Source: Furcasterigmium furcatum
Lineage: Eukaryota > Ascomycota > Sordariomycetes > Glomerellales > Plectosphaerellaceae
DNA: 64,000 bases
Assembly: GCA_001599815.1 (NCBI GenBank)
Contig: BCIA01000001.1
Location: forward strand, 186,001-250,000
Reading direction: 5' to 3'
Made by a program: the position numbers and the translations under genes. A model generated the notes under the pieces. The model did not search any database and was not told where the DNA came from. It saw only the letters and a list, made by a program, of their open reading frames with translations. Positions 32,900-44,601 of this stretch are shown here, piece by piece (position 1 is the stretch's first letter; each line of letters starts with the position of its first letter).

Positions 32900-33550
32900 C
32901 TACTCAGAGCTGCCCTCAAGAAGAATCTTGGCCAGCTCATCCCAGACTTCTACTATCTCCGTCCTCTGTGCGGCCCAAGGTCCCTTGTCGTTCTTCGCAT
33001 CAAGCCCCAAGTCACCCCCCGCTGCAGCGGCTACGAGGAAGTCTCGGCCTGGAAAACTGAGGTTGACCGTCTTCTCGACGCCGTGCATGCGGAGGCCACG
33101 GAGGACCACGCTCAAGGCTGCCGCGGACTTGTCGCCGCCGTGACCTCCGTAGCTGACGATCATGGCCGGCTTGCCCTTCCACTCGTTGAACAGGTAGTCG
33201 ATGGCATTCTTCAGGCCCGCCGGAATCCCCCAGTTGTATTGCGGGGTGACGAAAACAAAGGCATCCAAGTTTGAGATGCGCCGTGACCATGCCCGGGTAT
33301 GCTCATGCACGTAATCGGCAGGATCAAGAATCTTGGAGGGGATGCCGGGCTCATCAGAAAGCGGCAAGCCGAGAGTGCCGATGTCCACGAGCTCAAAGTC
33401 GAACTGCAATGCCGGTTCCGGGCGGTTCTCTTGGTGCAGCTTGATCGTGTCGAGGACAAAGTCGGCGATCTGTGGCCCAGCGCGACGGACACGATGGCTG
33501 CCGATGACGATGCCGACTTTATAGGCTTTGGGAAGGGCACTGGATGTCAT
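32900..33550 (-). CDS. NADPH-dependent FMN reductase (flavodoxin-like)
   Basis: Single exon, 216 aa. The flavodoxin-like fold is clear: beta-1 and phosphate loop KVGIVIGSHRVRRAG, the VDIGTLGLPLSDEP segment, and the FMN-site motif TPQYNWGIPAGLKNAIDYL followed by KPAMIVSYGGHGG. These match the PF03358 family, small cytosolic flavoproteins that reduce FMN, quinones or chromate with NADPH. The length is typical. It sits alone between the ENA gene and a long intergenic stretch; no operon-like link is implied. Confidence 0.9.
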   Translation of the reverse strand: MTSSALPKAYKVGIVIGSHRVRRAGPQIADFVLDTIKLHQENRPEPALQFDFELVDIGTLGLPLSDEPGIPSKILDPADYVHEHTRAWSRRISNLDAFVFVTPQYNWGIPAGLKNAIDYLFNEWKGKPAMIVSYGGHGGDKSAAALSVVLRGLRMHGVEKTVNLSFPGRDFLVAAAAGGDLGLDAKNDKGPWAAQRTEIVEVWDELAKILLEGSSE

Positions 33551-36003
33551 TTTTGATCTGATCGGGGGAGCTGTTGGGGATACTATGGATGCTGTGGTGG
33601 TCGCAGTGATGTTGAGCCCAAGGTTGTTTGCCCGAAAGTCAAGAGGGCATCTCCTGTATTTTGGGTTTCACTCCGACTCCGCGTCACCGTGTCCGGGTAA
33701 CTGGCAGCGGCGAAGGCTGGAAATAACGCGGATTGCATTCGAATGAAACCCCTAGATTCTTGCTTCCCGGCCCACGTCGTGTCCCCGTGTTCCGAGCTGC
33801 CGCCGCTCAGGCCTGGTCGGCGCCTCCTTGCGTGCCGAACTCGCGTGCCCTCCAGCCCGTACCTGTTTTTGTCTCCCATACTCTTGGAATGGCCGGTGCA
33901 TACATATCGACGTCGGCTGTCAAACAACTGGATTCCTAAGGTTGAAGCCTGGGAATACTAAGGTAGGTAAGCAGCGACGGAGTGTATTACAGGGCAGTGT
34001 TGTTGAGCCACACTGGTCTCTTGGTCCATCGGCACCAGTCGCCCTGCTCCACCACCGTACGACGAGGCAGCCTCGAACTTCGTCTTGCATCGTCTCAACT
34101 GATCCACCATGAGCGAGACGGACATGTCATCCTGCTGGAGTAGGTAGTTGACACAGAGGTAAGCAAAAGACGGGTTTCACTCAGTTCAGGATTCGCAGGA
34201 CTTCGTTCCTGTCACAGCGCAGCGCCCAAGACGGCGGGGACTGTTGAGGCCAGAGCATCTACTTGCACTGTACTTGGGAAGACGCCGATGGGCTAGAATT
34301 TGAGCTAGCGCCAGCGCATTCGCTCATTGGGCCCTGCGGTTGGATCTGCTGTCCATCTGGCTGGGATTGCGGGAAGGACGGCCTGTCGGTATCCGTTCTT
34401 GTTCGCTCCTATTGTTCAGCTCCGAACTCAGCCCTCATTATGCCACATCACATGGAGATTGCGATGGCGCAGATGGGCACCAGGGCGGAGATTCAAGTGT
34501 CTCGAAGGAATGCAGTGCTGCCGCCGCCGCCACCAGTCGAGGCGAGTCGAGCGATGCAACTCTGACTCGTGGCAAGTGTCCAGCGATGCGCCGTGTGCCC
34601 ATGGGGACGGAAAACTGGCAGTGGCATGCCGAGCCGAGTAGCGCAGCTGTTGGCGGTTGAGCTTGGGAGGGTTTGGCCGAGCTGGTCGACTGTGACGTGG
34701 GCCGCGCGAAGGGGCAGCGTGCTATTTATTCAGACGGCCGGGCTAGCGCTCGTCGTAGCGTGGGCCTAATAAGACCGGCCGACCGAGGAACTCGTGATGG
34801 GTGGGCGGTTCGTGTTGTTGATGGCCTTTTTTGGCTTTTGGCGATTGGTCCGCCAGAACGGCCCCTGTACGCTGGCCACCCTGTGCCTGCCCGTCAGACC
34901 TGTGCCTTGCCCCAGAGGAGCGTGGCGCGCGCGGGCGGCATTGTTTCCGTCCGCCAACTCAATGCGCCGACCTGGGGTTGGCGGAATGGCACGACGACGA
35001 CGAGGGTCTGGATTCGTGGTTGGGTGACACCGTATGGCAGCAATTTCTCGAACGAAAGCGCTTGTTCGACAGCTTGCGTTGTCGCCGCCAGTGTGTGCAA
35101 TCGGTTGCTTGCTTCTGCGCAGCCTCAAGCCGTACAGAGAGACACAACGCAGAGGCGGCGGCAGGCAGGCCGCTTGTCGATCACATCATCGTGGCTGGAC
35201 GACGGGGTTCCGCCGCCAACGGGACGCCAACAAAAGGCGGCGGTCGCGCGTTCGAGAGGAGGGGAGGGATGGGAGGATGGTTGTCGGAAAAATAGGGTGT
35301 GGTGATGGCGAAGGTGAAGGCGACGACAGCGACACGCGACTCATTCCCTTGTTGAGGAGGTCCTAAAAGAACGGAGGAAGGAGTCTAGACACGCGACCGA
35401 TATTTTCTGGCTCCTTGGGAGGGCACTTTCCCCACGATTTATCCCAAATAAGCTCCCGGTGGAGGACTTGGCTTCGAAATAAAGATCTCCCATACCCCCC
35501 TGCTCCTGCCCTGTTCTCTGACATGGAACCAACAACCAACGCCCGCGTCACAGTGCTCGTATCTGGAATTCTGCTGCCTGCTGCCTCCACTGGCTCCTTC
35601 CCTCTCCCTCTCCCTCTCCCTCTCCTTCCCCCCAAAGCCAAGGCAGCCTGGCCCTTCGCTCCTACGTCACCAGACAATAACCGCTGCATCTCTCCTCTTT
35701 CCCGCCCACACATTGGACAGCTTTTCGAGGCCACCCAGCCTTGCGCCGCGCTGCATGTTGCCCGGCGAAGCCTAGCATTTCTCATTGCGCCCCCCTGAAC
35801 GCTAAGCCACTCTGCGCCCCTGTCAGATCTTGTTTGTGTCGCAGCCCATTTTTAGACCCGGCGCTCGCAACTCCTGAATTTCTTCATCATCACACTCCTC
35901 ACACTCCTTTCACGGCCTCATTTTCGACGACAGACAGATGGGTAGGTGAGCGGGCGATTCAACACGTCCGCCCCCTCTTCATCGCCTCTCCGGATCCGAC
36001 ACC
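33551..36003. other. 2.4-kb intergenic region upstream of the sulfatase-fold gene
   Basis: No supported gene. Several 65-210 codon open frames overlap in different registers without domains. The last 500 nt are pyrimidine-rich, including a TCCCTC tandem listed separately, and probably form the promoter and leader of the downstream gene. Confidence 0.5.
35600..35630 (+). repeat. CCCTCT hexanucleotide tandem (pyrimidine tract)
   Basis: About five copies of CCCTCT about 375-405 nt upstream of the downstream start codon. CT-rich tracts are common in fungal promoters and leaders. Confidence 0.7.
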
Positions 36004-38974
36004 ATGGGCTTCTTCGGGTCGCCGGTCCCTTTCCTCTTCTCCTGCTTCGCCGTCGCCACCGTCGGGGCCAAGATCGCTCACCTCGTCGCCCATATCACCG
36101 CCATCCCGCTGAGCGCTTTCATACTTTACCTGCCGACCTTTCTCTGCCTCGACTTCATCGTCATCTGCGCTGCTCGCTTGCTCTTTCATAATGGCCGAAG
36201 CGCGTTCTCTCTCGCGTGCGCTCTCGTCGGAACGGTCATTTCGTATGTCTCACCTGCGCCTCACACAACACACAACGAAAACCCTCCAAACTGACCACAT
36301 TGCAGTCTCATCTCCGTCGGCGGTTCCGCGTCCCAGATCGGCTTCCTGTGCAAGACGGGCGGCGAGCTGCAGTGGCGCGATGCCCAGGCCTACGCGAACA
36401 AGGAGGGCATGACGGTCCTCATGTCGGGCAGTACCGCGGTCATTGGCTTTGCCGCTCTCATTTTCACAATCGCATTGATCGGCCGCAACATTTTTTACAA
36501 TGCCTTCGGAAACTTTCTGCAGGGCTTCGGCGAGTACCTCCTGTTAGGTGAGTCGAGTCTGCCTTGGTGCTCCCTTCAGCCGCAATCTCACCGTGGGCTT
36601 GGCCCCCAACTGACACTGACCTCTCGCAGCTTTGCGACTCGTCAAGAAAACAGCGACAAATCTCCGTTCTCGGACACAGACACAGACGCGGAGCTCCCCG
36701 CAGATCGGCAGCAATCGCGATGGAAACTTGGATTACTCCACCGAATTCCTGCTTGCCAAGGACCGTCCTCGCACCAGTGACGATGACGATGCCGATGACC
36801 GTTCAGAGGGGTTCTCTTTGCTTGGCGGCGCCGCGACGGAAAAGCAGGCCGACTCCAGCCGCTCAAGACGCCGGCGCTGCAGCATCCGCGTCCCGGCCTG
36901 GATTCTCATCGCGGTCGCGACGCTCTACCTGTCCATCGCGCACCTTGTTCGGCCCGGCACGCCCTACAATTTCATATCCATCACCCTCCCCATCTCGATG
37001 CTCGATGTCTTCAAGTACAATGCCGACTACTGCACGCACCAGAGGCGCATGTGGCACAACCCCTGGCCCTACCCCAAGCTCACCGAAGAGGTGCAGTGGG
37101 AAGGCCCGCACGCCAATTTCAAGGGCTGGGCGCCCGGCCCCAAGAGCACGCTCGCGGCCGAGTATCGCAAGCGGACGCCGGACTGGCTGCCTGAGAGACC
37201 GCCTCGAGGATTCTTCAGATGGGATCCCCTGAGATTCAAGAAGGGTTTCTGGGGCTTCCACACTCCTCCTCGCCACCCGCATCACCACCATCATCGCAAG
37301 CCTCGCTGCCCCGGCATCCCCGACCGCGAGCCATACTATAACCCAATCGACGATCCGATGAAGATCACCAACCTCGATAACGACATCCTCGAACCTCTGC
37401 GAGAGCCTTTGGCAAACGGCACCGTCAAGATCAAGAATGTCGTCTTGATTCTCATGGAGAGTTTGCGCGAGGAGCTCTTCCCACTCAAGCACGGCTCCGA
37501 GATCTACAAGAACATCATGGAAGCAAACGAGGGCGGGACCGCCGAGTTCATGCACAGTCTCAACGAGAAGCTCTCGCAGATTACCCCGCACGTCGAAAGG
37601 CTCACCGGGGTCTCTGGAAACTTCCGCGACGCCAATGGCGCACCATACCCGCTGCCCGAGATGAAGTGGAACGACCAGACGCGGCCTGGATTCGGCGGGA
37701 TCAACGTCGTGGGGGCTCACACAGGTGCGACCATGTCGACAAAGAGCTACGGTTCCACGCACTGCGGTGCTTGGGCCATGCCCGTCGAGAAGTTCGCCGA
37801 GGCAGAGACCGACGCCTACCAGCCCTGCCTTCCCCAGATCCTCGACCTCTTCAACAAAGCGAAGGGCGGTCGAGCGGCGACCGACGACGACGACTTCCGG
37901 AAGCAACAGTGGCTACCTGCCCTCTTTGAGGCTGAGGTGGAGGAGTACGACAGGCAAGAAGTTTTCGACAGGAAACTGGGTTGGAAGTACATCTTCACGC
38001 GGAAGCAGTTGGAGGCTGGGCCCCGATTCAACGCCTCCGACGTCCTGTACCACAAAGTCAACTACTTCGGGTACCCCGAACCCGTCCTGAAGCCATACAT
38101 CGAGGACTACATTCGCGACGCCACCGCGAATAACCAGCGCATCTTCATGTCGCACTTCACAAGCACCACGCACCACGCTTGGGATACGCCGGAGGGCTTC
38201 CCGACCTACCACTATTTACCTAACGAAGGCCTCACAAAATGGCATAGAGATTTCAACAAGTATCTCAATACCATCCGCTATCACGACCGTTGGATGGGCG
38301 AGCTCATGCAGCTCTTTGACGACGTCGGCATCGCCAATGAGACGCTCGTCGTCTTCGTCGGCGACCATGGCCAGGCCTTTAGGGAGGACTACCATAAGAC
38401 GGCGACCTACGAGAACCCTCACGTCACCAACTTCCGCGTTCCCATCACGTTCAAGCACCCGCACCTCCCACGGGTCCAATACAACGCCACCGTCAGCTCA
38501 ATATCCATTCTGCCCACGATCCTTGACCTCCTCATCAACAGCGGATCTCTTGACAAGCAAGACACTGCCGCCGCGTCCGACATCATTCAAGACTACGAAG
38601 GACAATCCCTCATTCGCCCGTACAAGGCGGCGCACAACGGTCGACGCGCATGGGCCTTCTCCGTAATCAATTCCGGTGCCGGCATGCTGGCGGTGACATC
38701 CGCGGATGTCAAGTGGAGGCTCGTCATGCCGCTCGGGAAGGTCGTGGAGTACAGGGTGTCAGATATGGTGGAGGACCCGGCGGAGCGCGACCCCGTGACG
38801 GCCTGGACGTACGAGGAGCTGCTCGACAGCGTGCGCGACAAACTCGGCAAAGATGCCAAGTCGTGGGCCGAGGAGGCCGTTGCAGTGTCAAAGTGGTGGA
38901 TAGAAGAGAGGAAAAGGCTCTGGAGATACAAGACATTACCGTTCTTCCCAGGCATGGAAGGACTTGCTAATTAG
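36004..38974 (+). CDS. Membrane-anchored sulfatase-fold protein (LTA synthase/phosphoethanolamine-transferase-like)
   Basis: Three exons: 36004-36242, 36306-36547, 36630-38974; 941 aa. The N-terminus has about four membrane helices in exons 1-2 (PFLFSCFAVATVGAKI; LCLDFIVICAARLLF; VIGFAALIFTIALIG) and one more around IRVPAWILIAVATLYLSI. The large C-terminal part is an alkaline-phosphatase/sulfatase superfamily domain: NVVLILMESLREELFP at its start, a GSTHCGAW region that could supply the nucleophile, HFTSTTHHAWDTPEG, and the metal-binding FVGDHGQAFRED. The bacterial-type sulfatase Cys-x-Pro/Ser-x-Arg motif is not seen, which favours a phospho-transfer or phosphoesterase activity over sulfate hydrolysis. 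A His-rich HPHHHHH stretch lies near residue 380. Substrate unknown. Confidence 0.85.
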
Positions 38975-39393
38975 ACGAGAGAGGCTAGAGGCTGGATGCC
39001 CAGAAAGCCGTGTAGCATAAGCATAAGCCATCAATGATATCATGACTTCACTGACATTTGTCTCCCACGCGTGATGTGAGCATGGATTTGGGACATGGAA
39101 TCTCTGCTCTAAGATTCCAGTCCCTGCCGCCGCCACTCGTCCTTGAACCCGTTGCCTCGCGCGAACCGTTGGATTTCCCCTGGGAATCAGGACATCAAGC
39201 ATTGGATGGGATCACACGACAAGGTTGGAGCCAGATTCTTCGGCCATACGCCCTGAGTGACTTTGGGTTATAGCATGTGTAGGGACCATCTAAACCTACC
39301 TCGGAAAAACTTTCAGAACGCTCGGGGCTTCCTCTCAAATATCGGGGGACGATAGTTGCCGGAGGGTCATTATCTGTCCTCCACATCATCGTC
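38975..39393. other. Short intergenic region between convergent genes
   Basis: About 420 nt of 3' flanks. Nothing recognised. Confidence 0.5.
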
Positions 39394-41217
39394 TCATTGC
39401 TTCCTTTTTACTTTGTGCGGGGGCCGTTGCTCCTGGTGCTCCTGTTCTTCCTTCGGGTGGTGTCCCTTCTGCTCCTGTTCTTCCTTCTGCTCCTGTCGTC
39501 CCTTCTGCTCCCGCTGTCCCTTCTCCTCTGGGTGTCCCTGTTGTTCTTGTTGCCCTTGCTGCTTTTCACTCTCCTGGTTTTGCAGCCTTCGATCAAATTC
39601 TTCCTTGAGCCTTTGCAGCCTCCCAACACCAGACAAAGCTACGGTGTCTTTTTCGTCCACCTTGGTCAACCATCTGGTAATCAGGTCAACCAAGTTACAG
39701 GGCAGTTCTTGCTGCATGGCGTGAGCGACAAATGTTTGTAGTTAATCCATGTTACACTCACATCAATGACTCTCCAGTTGTGGTAAGAACCGACTGAAAG
39801 CACCCAGTCGGGTGGACTGTGGAACTCGGGTTAGGTGATGTGTGAACTCTATCAGGGATATTTCTCAAGATCAATGAACTCACCTCCAGCAAACCAGAGG
39901 ATTTCCTCCCTGGGCTTCTATCGAGACCCCTCCCCTGATAGTCGTTGGTCGGAAAAGGGTGGGCACTTCTGATCCTTTTGTGCGCTGCCCGGCCAAGTCG
40001 GATCCGCCATAAGGACTTATCACGTTTGCGGCCAACGCAAACTTCAACTCATCCTTATGAACACTCATTCTTTTGTGTGCTTCCTCCGATACGTTCTGTA
40101 CGCAGTGAAGCCGCCCCCCTAAAAGGGCCTTGGTGCAAAACAAGTCCCCTGCATTGCAGGTTAGCCAGGGAACTACGGCCTTCTAAATTCGGGGTTTTGT
40201 ACAGACCGTAGTCATGAATGAAATCCGTGTAGTCTTTCAGCTGGTCTTCGCTGACCTCTTCAGCTAGCTTGTCCCGTCTACCCAACATTCTTAGATGCTG
40301 AGTGAGCTCGCTTGTCAGTCTGAAGCTGCTTTGGCGTTGGATCTCAACAGAAACTCGAGGAATCTAAACCTCATCAGATTAGTCGCCTTAGATACAGCTG
40401 GTATCCTGCGCGCTTTGTAATTATCCTTACGTTGTATGAGAGGTGCGCCTTTGAGAATGTTTTACTCCCTTCCGAAGATGAGGATTCCTGTTTCTTTGTA
40501 TTATCAGCTCCCAATGCCGCTGTGACACCGGGAAATCCAATACTGCTATCCTTGGCGTCAGTGCTGCGTTTCTTATGATCGACCATGGTGTGATAGCTTA
40601 CAAAGCGAGTTTGGTTCCATTTTCCGAGAAAGCATTATATGCCAGCGCAGTCTCAATCCCTTGGGTTACTTCTCGGACGTTGATGAAAGTGTCGTTGTCA
40701 TGTATGTCGTAGAATCCATGAGCATCTGCTGCCAGCTCAAACACTTCCCCCCATCAGCATGCATGTCTCTTGACTCGCAAAATAAACACATACCGGGTTT
40801 TCGAGCCCTCTTGACAACCCATTGGGTTTTACCATGGGGACCATCAATCAGGCTTGCGGACCAGCCACGGAGTATGCCACTCCTCTTGCTAGAAGTTGAT
40901 CAGACATTGAGAGTTAGGTCGTGTATATCCTGATCGGGCACTCACCAAACACATTGCCACATCTCAAAGTCCATGTCATCAGGATCTACCATTCTTCTTA
41001 GTGGTATACCCCGGACAAGAGGAGGATTGCTTTCAGTAGCCACGTTGCGTTTGTTTGTGATGTGGGCATGAAGTGGATTCCACACTGTACGCCACACATG
41101 AAAGCAAAACGCCAGGACCACGACGAGCACCACCGCCGCATCAGGGCTGAACTCGAGTTTCGGGATCATGGCGAGGACGGTTGTAACCATGGGCGATGGT
41201 TGTTGGCTATGGATCAC
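39394..41217 (-). CDS. Orphan eight-exon gene: membrane-anchored protein with Q/E/K-rich repeat tail
   Basis: Exons: 40946-41217, 40794-40888, 40602-40743, 40431-40542, 40207-40363, 39884-40148, 39762-39816, 39394-39711. All junctions are GT-AG and in frame, giving 471 aa. A start at 41190 is equally possible. Residues about 20-40 form one membrane helix (AAVVLVVVLAFCFHVWRTVW). The middle is globular with no family I recognise (WVVKRARKPVFELAADAHGF; FRPTTIRGGVSIEAQGGNPL; WSPPDWVLSVGSYHNWRVID). The last 80 residues are a degenerate Gln/Glu/Lys repeat (GQQEQQGHPEEKGQREQKGR). For intron 3 the acceptor at GATAGCAG (intron 40543-40601) is preferred because a CTGAC branch site precedes it; the nearer CAG would leave only 38 nt. 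Function unknown. Confidence 0.7.
39410..39580 (-). repeat. Imperfect coding repeat (Gln/Glu/Lys) in the orphan gene
   Basis: Degenerate tandem units of about 15-30 nt, on the plus strand variants of CTTCTGCTCCTGTTCTTC, encode repeats such as EQKGRQEQKEEQEQKGHHPK. Likely unstable in length. Confidence 0.7.
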
Positions 41218-42484
41218 AAAATGGCCGGGCCAAAGAACTGATGGAAATCCTGTCGAATGAGGAGTTCGTGGGATAGCTGCTCTATTCTCGACGTCATGGG
41301 GATGTCTTCGCCCTTAAGGCTCAGCTGAAATCAGCCTCTCCACTTTTCAGCGAGTTGTCCGAACCGTCATTAGATACTTAGGGCTGTCACTAAACTAAAA
41401 GGAGATGTTAGTTCGTCGAGGCCAAAAGAGTTCAGCCGACTCTCGGCACTAGTGTGGCAGCTTTGGGGAATTATGGATCCATGGATTCTGCTATTACCGG
41501 GCTCCTCAAGATGAACTGAACCTCAGGGTATATCAGATCCTTTGTTGATAAACGTCCTTTGTTCGAAATCCGTCAGCTTGGGATTTCAAGCTGGGAGATG
41601 GAGATCTGCCTTTTTGCACTGGGAACTCCATGGACCAGCGTGGTCTCATTTTGATGTTGATTTCGTCTTCCTCGATCCACCAGAAGCACGGCGTTGAGAA
41701 ACGATAGTGTTTTAAGGTATAGGCGCCGTAAGCATCTCAGATCACTCGATTGTAAGGCTCTTGGCAACCATCCGGCGATGATTAAAGGCCGCCTGCCAGC
41801 GGGTGATGCAGACATCATGTTCAATGAGTGCCCGTGGTAATGGCCAGAGTCTGTTTCGGAATCCCACACCTCCCCTCCTCTGACTGCGTGTGGTCGAGCT
41901 AAGCACGTAGTTCTTGCTGCAACTGGCGAGAAGCCTAGTCGAAATGCTATTCGTTGTATGTTAGCCGAACCTGAGTGTAATGAACATGCTCTGTGGCAGC
42001 TTCGATTGCTAACGGCCAGTTACAGCATGGCTGGGTGACACAATAACCAACAGGAGGTTGATCTGTCATCTACCAAGATCTCAAGTTGCGTGAGAATCCC
42101 TGGGAACCTCACCGGGTATTTGGTGCAGACCAGGCTTGCCCTCCATTACGCACCAGCGTGCATAAAAAGTGCATTGAGCCCGGGTAATTACAGAACCCCG
42201 GTCTGTCGGCTGCGACCATAGATCCAGGGCGAATGAATTCGCCCAGACAACTGAGGGTGTCGCCCGAATACGAGTGATAAGGGCTGGCCTCATTCTTAAA
42301 AGGGTAGAGGACCACGGATGCTGGCCACCCGCGGATACGGTACATACAAAGATGACCGCGTCTCACGTCTCATATCGTCCATGTATAAAGACCACAGCAA
42401 AGTGGCAGCGAGCGCCACTCATCTCAGGCTCGTTTCCTACGACCGTCGTCTTTTGAATCCCGTTGTAAATTTCCTACGTACAGA
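41218..42484. other. Intergenic region, AT-richer, no gene recognised
   Basis: 1.27 kb between divergent genes (orphan on the minus strand, protease on the plus strand). Small minus-strand frames around 41573-41869 and 42109-42366 show no domain or splice partners that I could join. Possibly decayed sequence. Confidence 0.4.
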
Positions 42485-43410
42485 ATGTGGCCCACAACTC
42501 TCCCCTTCACTGCCATGGTCGCTGTAGCCGGGGCTTCTTCGTCTCCCCGCTGTGGCACAGCTCCAGCGTCCGCAGAGCATATCGCCACGACGAGAAAGCT
42601 CATGGAATCATTCAACGAGCCTTCTCTAAAGAGCGATGGTCCCTCTCGTTGCCAAAAGATCGTTGTGCCGACTTTCTTCCACGTCCTTGCCATCAATGAA
42701 ACTATCGAGGGCGGGTACATCTCGGTAATTCCTGGATCCTCACTGACACAAGTTCTCAGAACCAGTAGGTACTAATACGCCCCCAGTCGGACCTCGCAAA
42801 GGAGCAGCTCCACGTCATGAACACAGGCTTCGAGCCTCATGGAATCAAATTCGACCTGATCGACTCGCGGTGGTACGTCAACCCGGAGTGGGCAACATCG
42901 GACGTTTTCTTTGAAGATTGGATGCCCATCCGCGAGGCCACTCGCCAAGGAGGCTACAACACACTCAATGTCTGGATCCAGCCGAGCTTCGGCGACCCGG
43001 AATTCTCTCCGCTCGGCTTCTGCCTCCTCCCCCAACCCCCAGAGAGGCAGGACGAATTCCTGACCTCCATCGACGGCTGCAGCATCATCACCCCCAGCCT
43101 GCCGGGCGGCTCGCTCGCCCCATACAATGAGGGGAAAACGGCCACCCACGAGATTGGCCATTGGCTCAACCTCGAGCACACCTTTGAGGGTGAGGGCTGC
43201 TCCGAGCCAGGGGACTCTGTTGACGACACACCGGTGCAGGATGTACCTTCTGATGGGTGCCCCATTGGCAGGGACACGTGCCCTGACCATCCAGGCTTGG
43301 ACCCCATACACAACTTCATGGATTACAGCGATGACCACTGTCTCGAAGAGTTCACGCCGGGTCAGGCGAGGAGGATGCGGGCTTCGTGGTTTGAGTGGCG
43401 CAATGTGTGA
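42485..43410 (+). CDS. Secreted pappalysin-like metalloprotease (M43B)
   Basis: Two exons: 42485-42724 and 42787-43410; 287 aa. The 62-nt intron has a TACTAAT branch site. The N-terminus (MWPTTLPFTAMVAVAGASSS) is a plausible signal peptide. The zinc motif HEIGHWLNLEH is at 191-201 (HExxHxxxxxH) and the Met-turn is HNFMDYSDD about 60 residues later. Several cysteines (CLLPQP, DGCSI, EGCSEPGDS, DGCPIGRDTC, DDHC) would form disulfides, as in M43 metzincins. Fungal members of this group (MEP1-like) are secreted proteases and are often expanded in pathogens of insects, animals or plants. A role in host interaction is inference. Length and domain order fit the family. Confidence 0.9.
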
Positions 43411-44601
43411 CGGGGCAGCCCCAGACACGCCAACTGTGTGACCGACGCATGGTTCAGCAACATGCAAATTGGTTGGTCCGACGGGAGCTCTGAAAACACC
43501 CCTTAAGATGTATGCAGCTAACTACCCTGGACCTAGAAGAAGATGCGCCTGTGCGAGGGGCTCAGAGAAGGCTGGACTCTGTAGACGACAGGGAATGTCG
43601 ATCCGTTTTGGATGTAATTAGTACAACAAGAAGGACTCCGGGCTCTTTCGACCATCGCTGATAGTATATGCTTCTCTGTGCCATAGTCAGGGCCTCGCCG
43701 GTTGACCTGGCCTGTCGAGGCGAGGATAGTCCTTAGCAGAGACTCCAGTCCACAGCCCCTACATAAGCAGAGGTTAGAGGCTAAATGATAATAAACATTT
43801 AGGCACTGGTCTATCTATTTATCTAGTGTTTTATCCTAATTATTAGGTAGCGTTACTATTGACGCTACTGGGGAGCGTCGTGCGAGCTGCATTCCGAGAG
43901 ACCTTCCGTCAAGAAAGCTGGGCCCTGCAACCGGCTTCCAGAGTCAAAGTATATGCGCGGGAAACATTATTTGGCACGTGCATCTTGTCGAGCCTAGCGA
44001 AAGAGGCGGAGAGGCCACTGCTTCGGCGCATGGTGGGCAAGCGCTGAAGCAGATCACCCTTCCTGACCACTCCGAGAAGAGCATGTCTCTTTCGGGGGCG
44101 CTCCGGTGGGTTCGGCGTGGGTCCGACCGGGGATCGGGCTTGGCCCGAGGCCATCGGGCATGAACCCCTCAACGATGCAAAGCCTCTCCCGCACAAATCC
44201 CCGGAACTCTATGGCTTCGCCCCTCGCGTTAACCCCAGAAGGGAAATGGTGAGGAAATCCGGGGACTGGGGTAGACATGATCACCAAGCTTTGTCTTGAC
44301 AACCTGGGCGTTTCTTGGTCGGATACTTGGCGGTGACCAAGCTTTGCGCACCCGTCTGGGCGCCTCGGGAGGGCTGCTTGGCCGGCTTGGACCTGGAGTT
44401 CATTGTGAGCCCCGTACTCCGGTGGCCATATCAGGCTTGGCTGGGCAGAACATCTCAGCGGCAGCCCATCGTCCGTACGCCTCGGGCAGTACATAAAGGG
44501 GCCTTTCCCTCGTGGTTACGAGAGAGCTTCTCGCTGCAGTCTTACCCTCCAACGTCCTTTTTCTCTCCCCTTTCTAGTCTTGTACAATCTTCGAGCACAT
44601 C
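43411..44601. other. Intergenic region upstream of the Dal5-type permease
   Basis: 1.2 kb with an AT-rich patch near 43790-43860 (TAAATGATAATAAACATTT and neighbours) and a CT-rich stretch just before the start codon. No gene recognised. Confidence 0.45.

Noticed and set aside
36863..37906. 347-codon minus frame opposite the sulfatase-fold gene
   Set aside because: Shadow frame, no independent motifs.
40564..40601. 38-nt intron 3 in the orphan gene
   Set aside because: Too short. The acceptor 21 nt further on keeps the same frame and has a CTGAC branch site before it.
41573..41869. Possible minus-strand gene fragment
   Set aside because: No recognisable domain and no splice partners could be joined.
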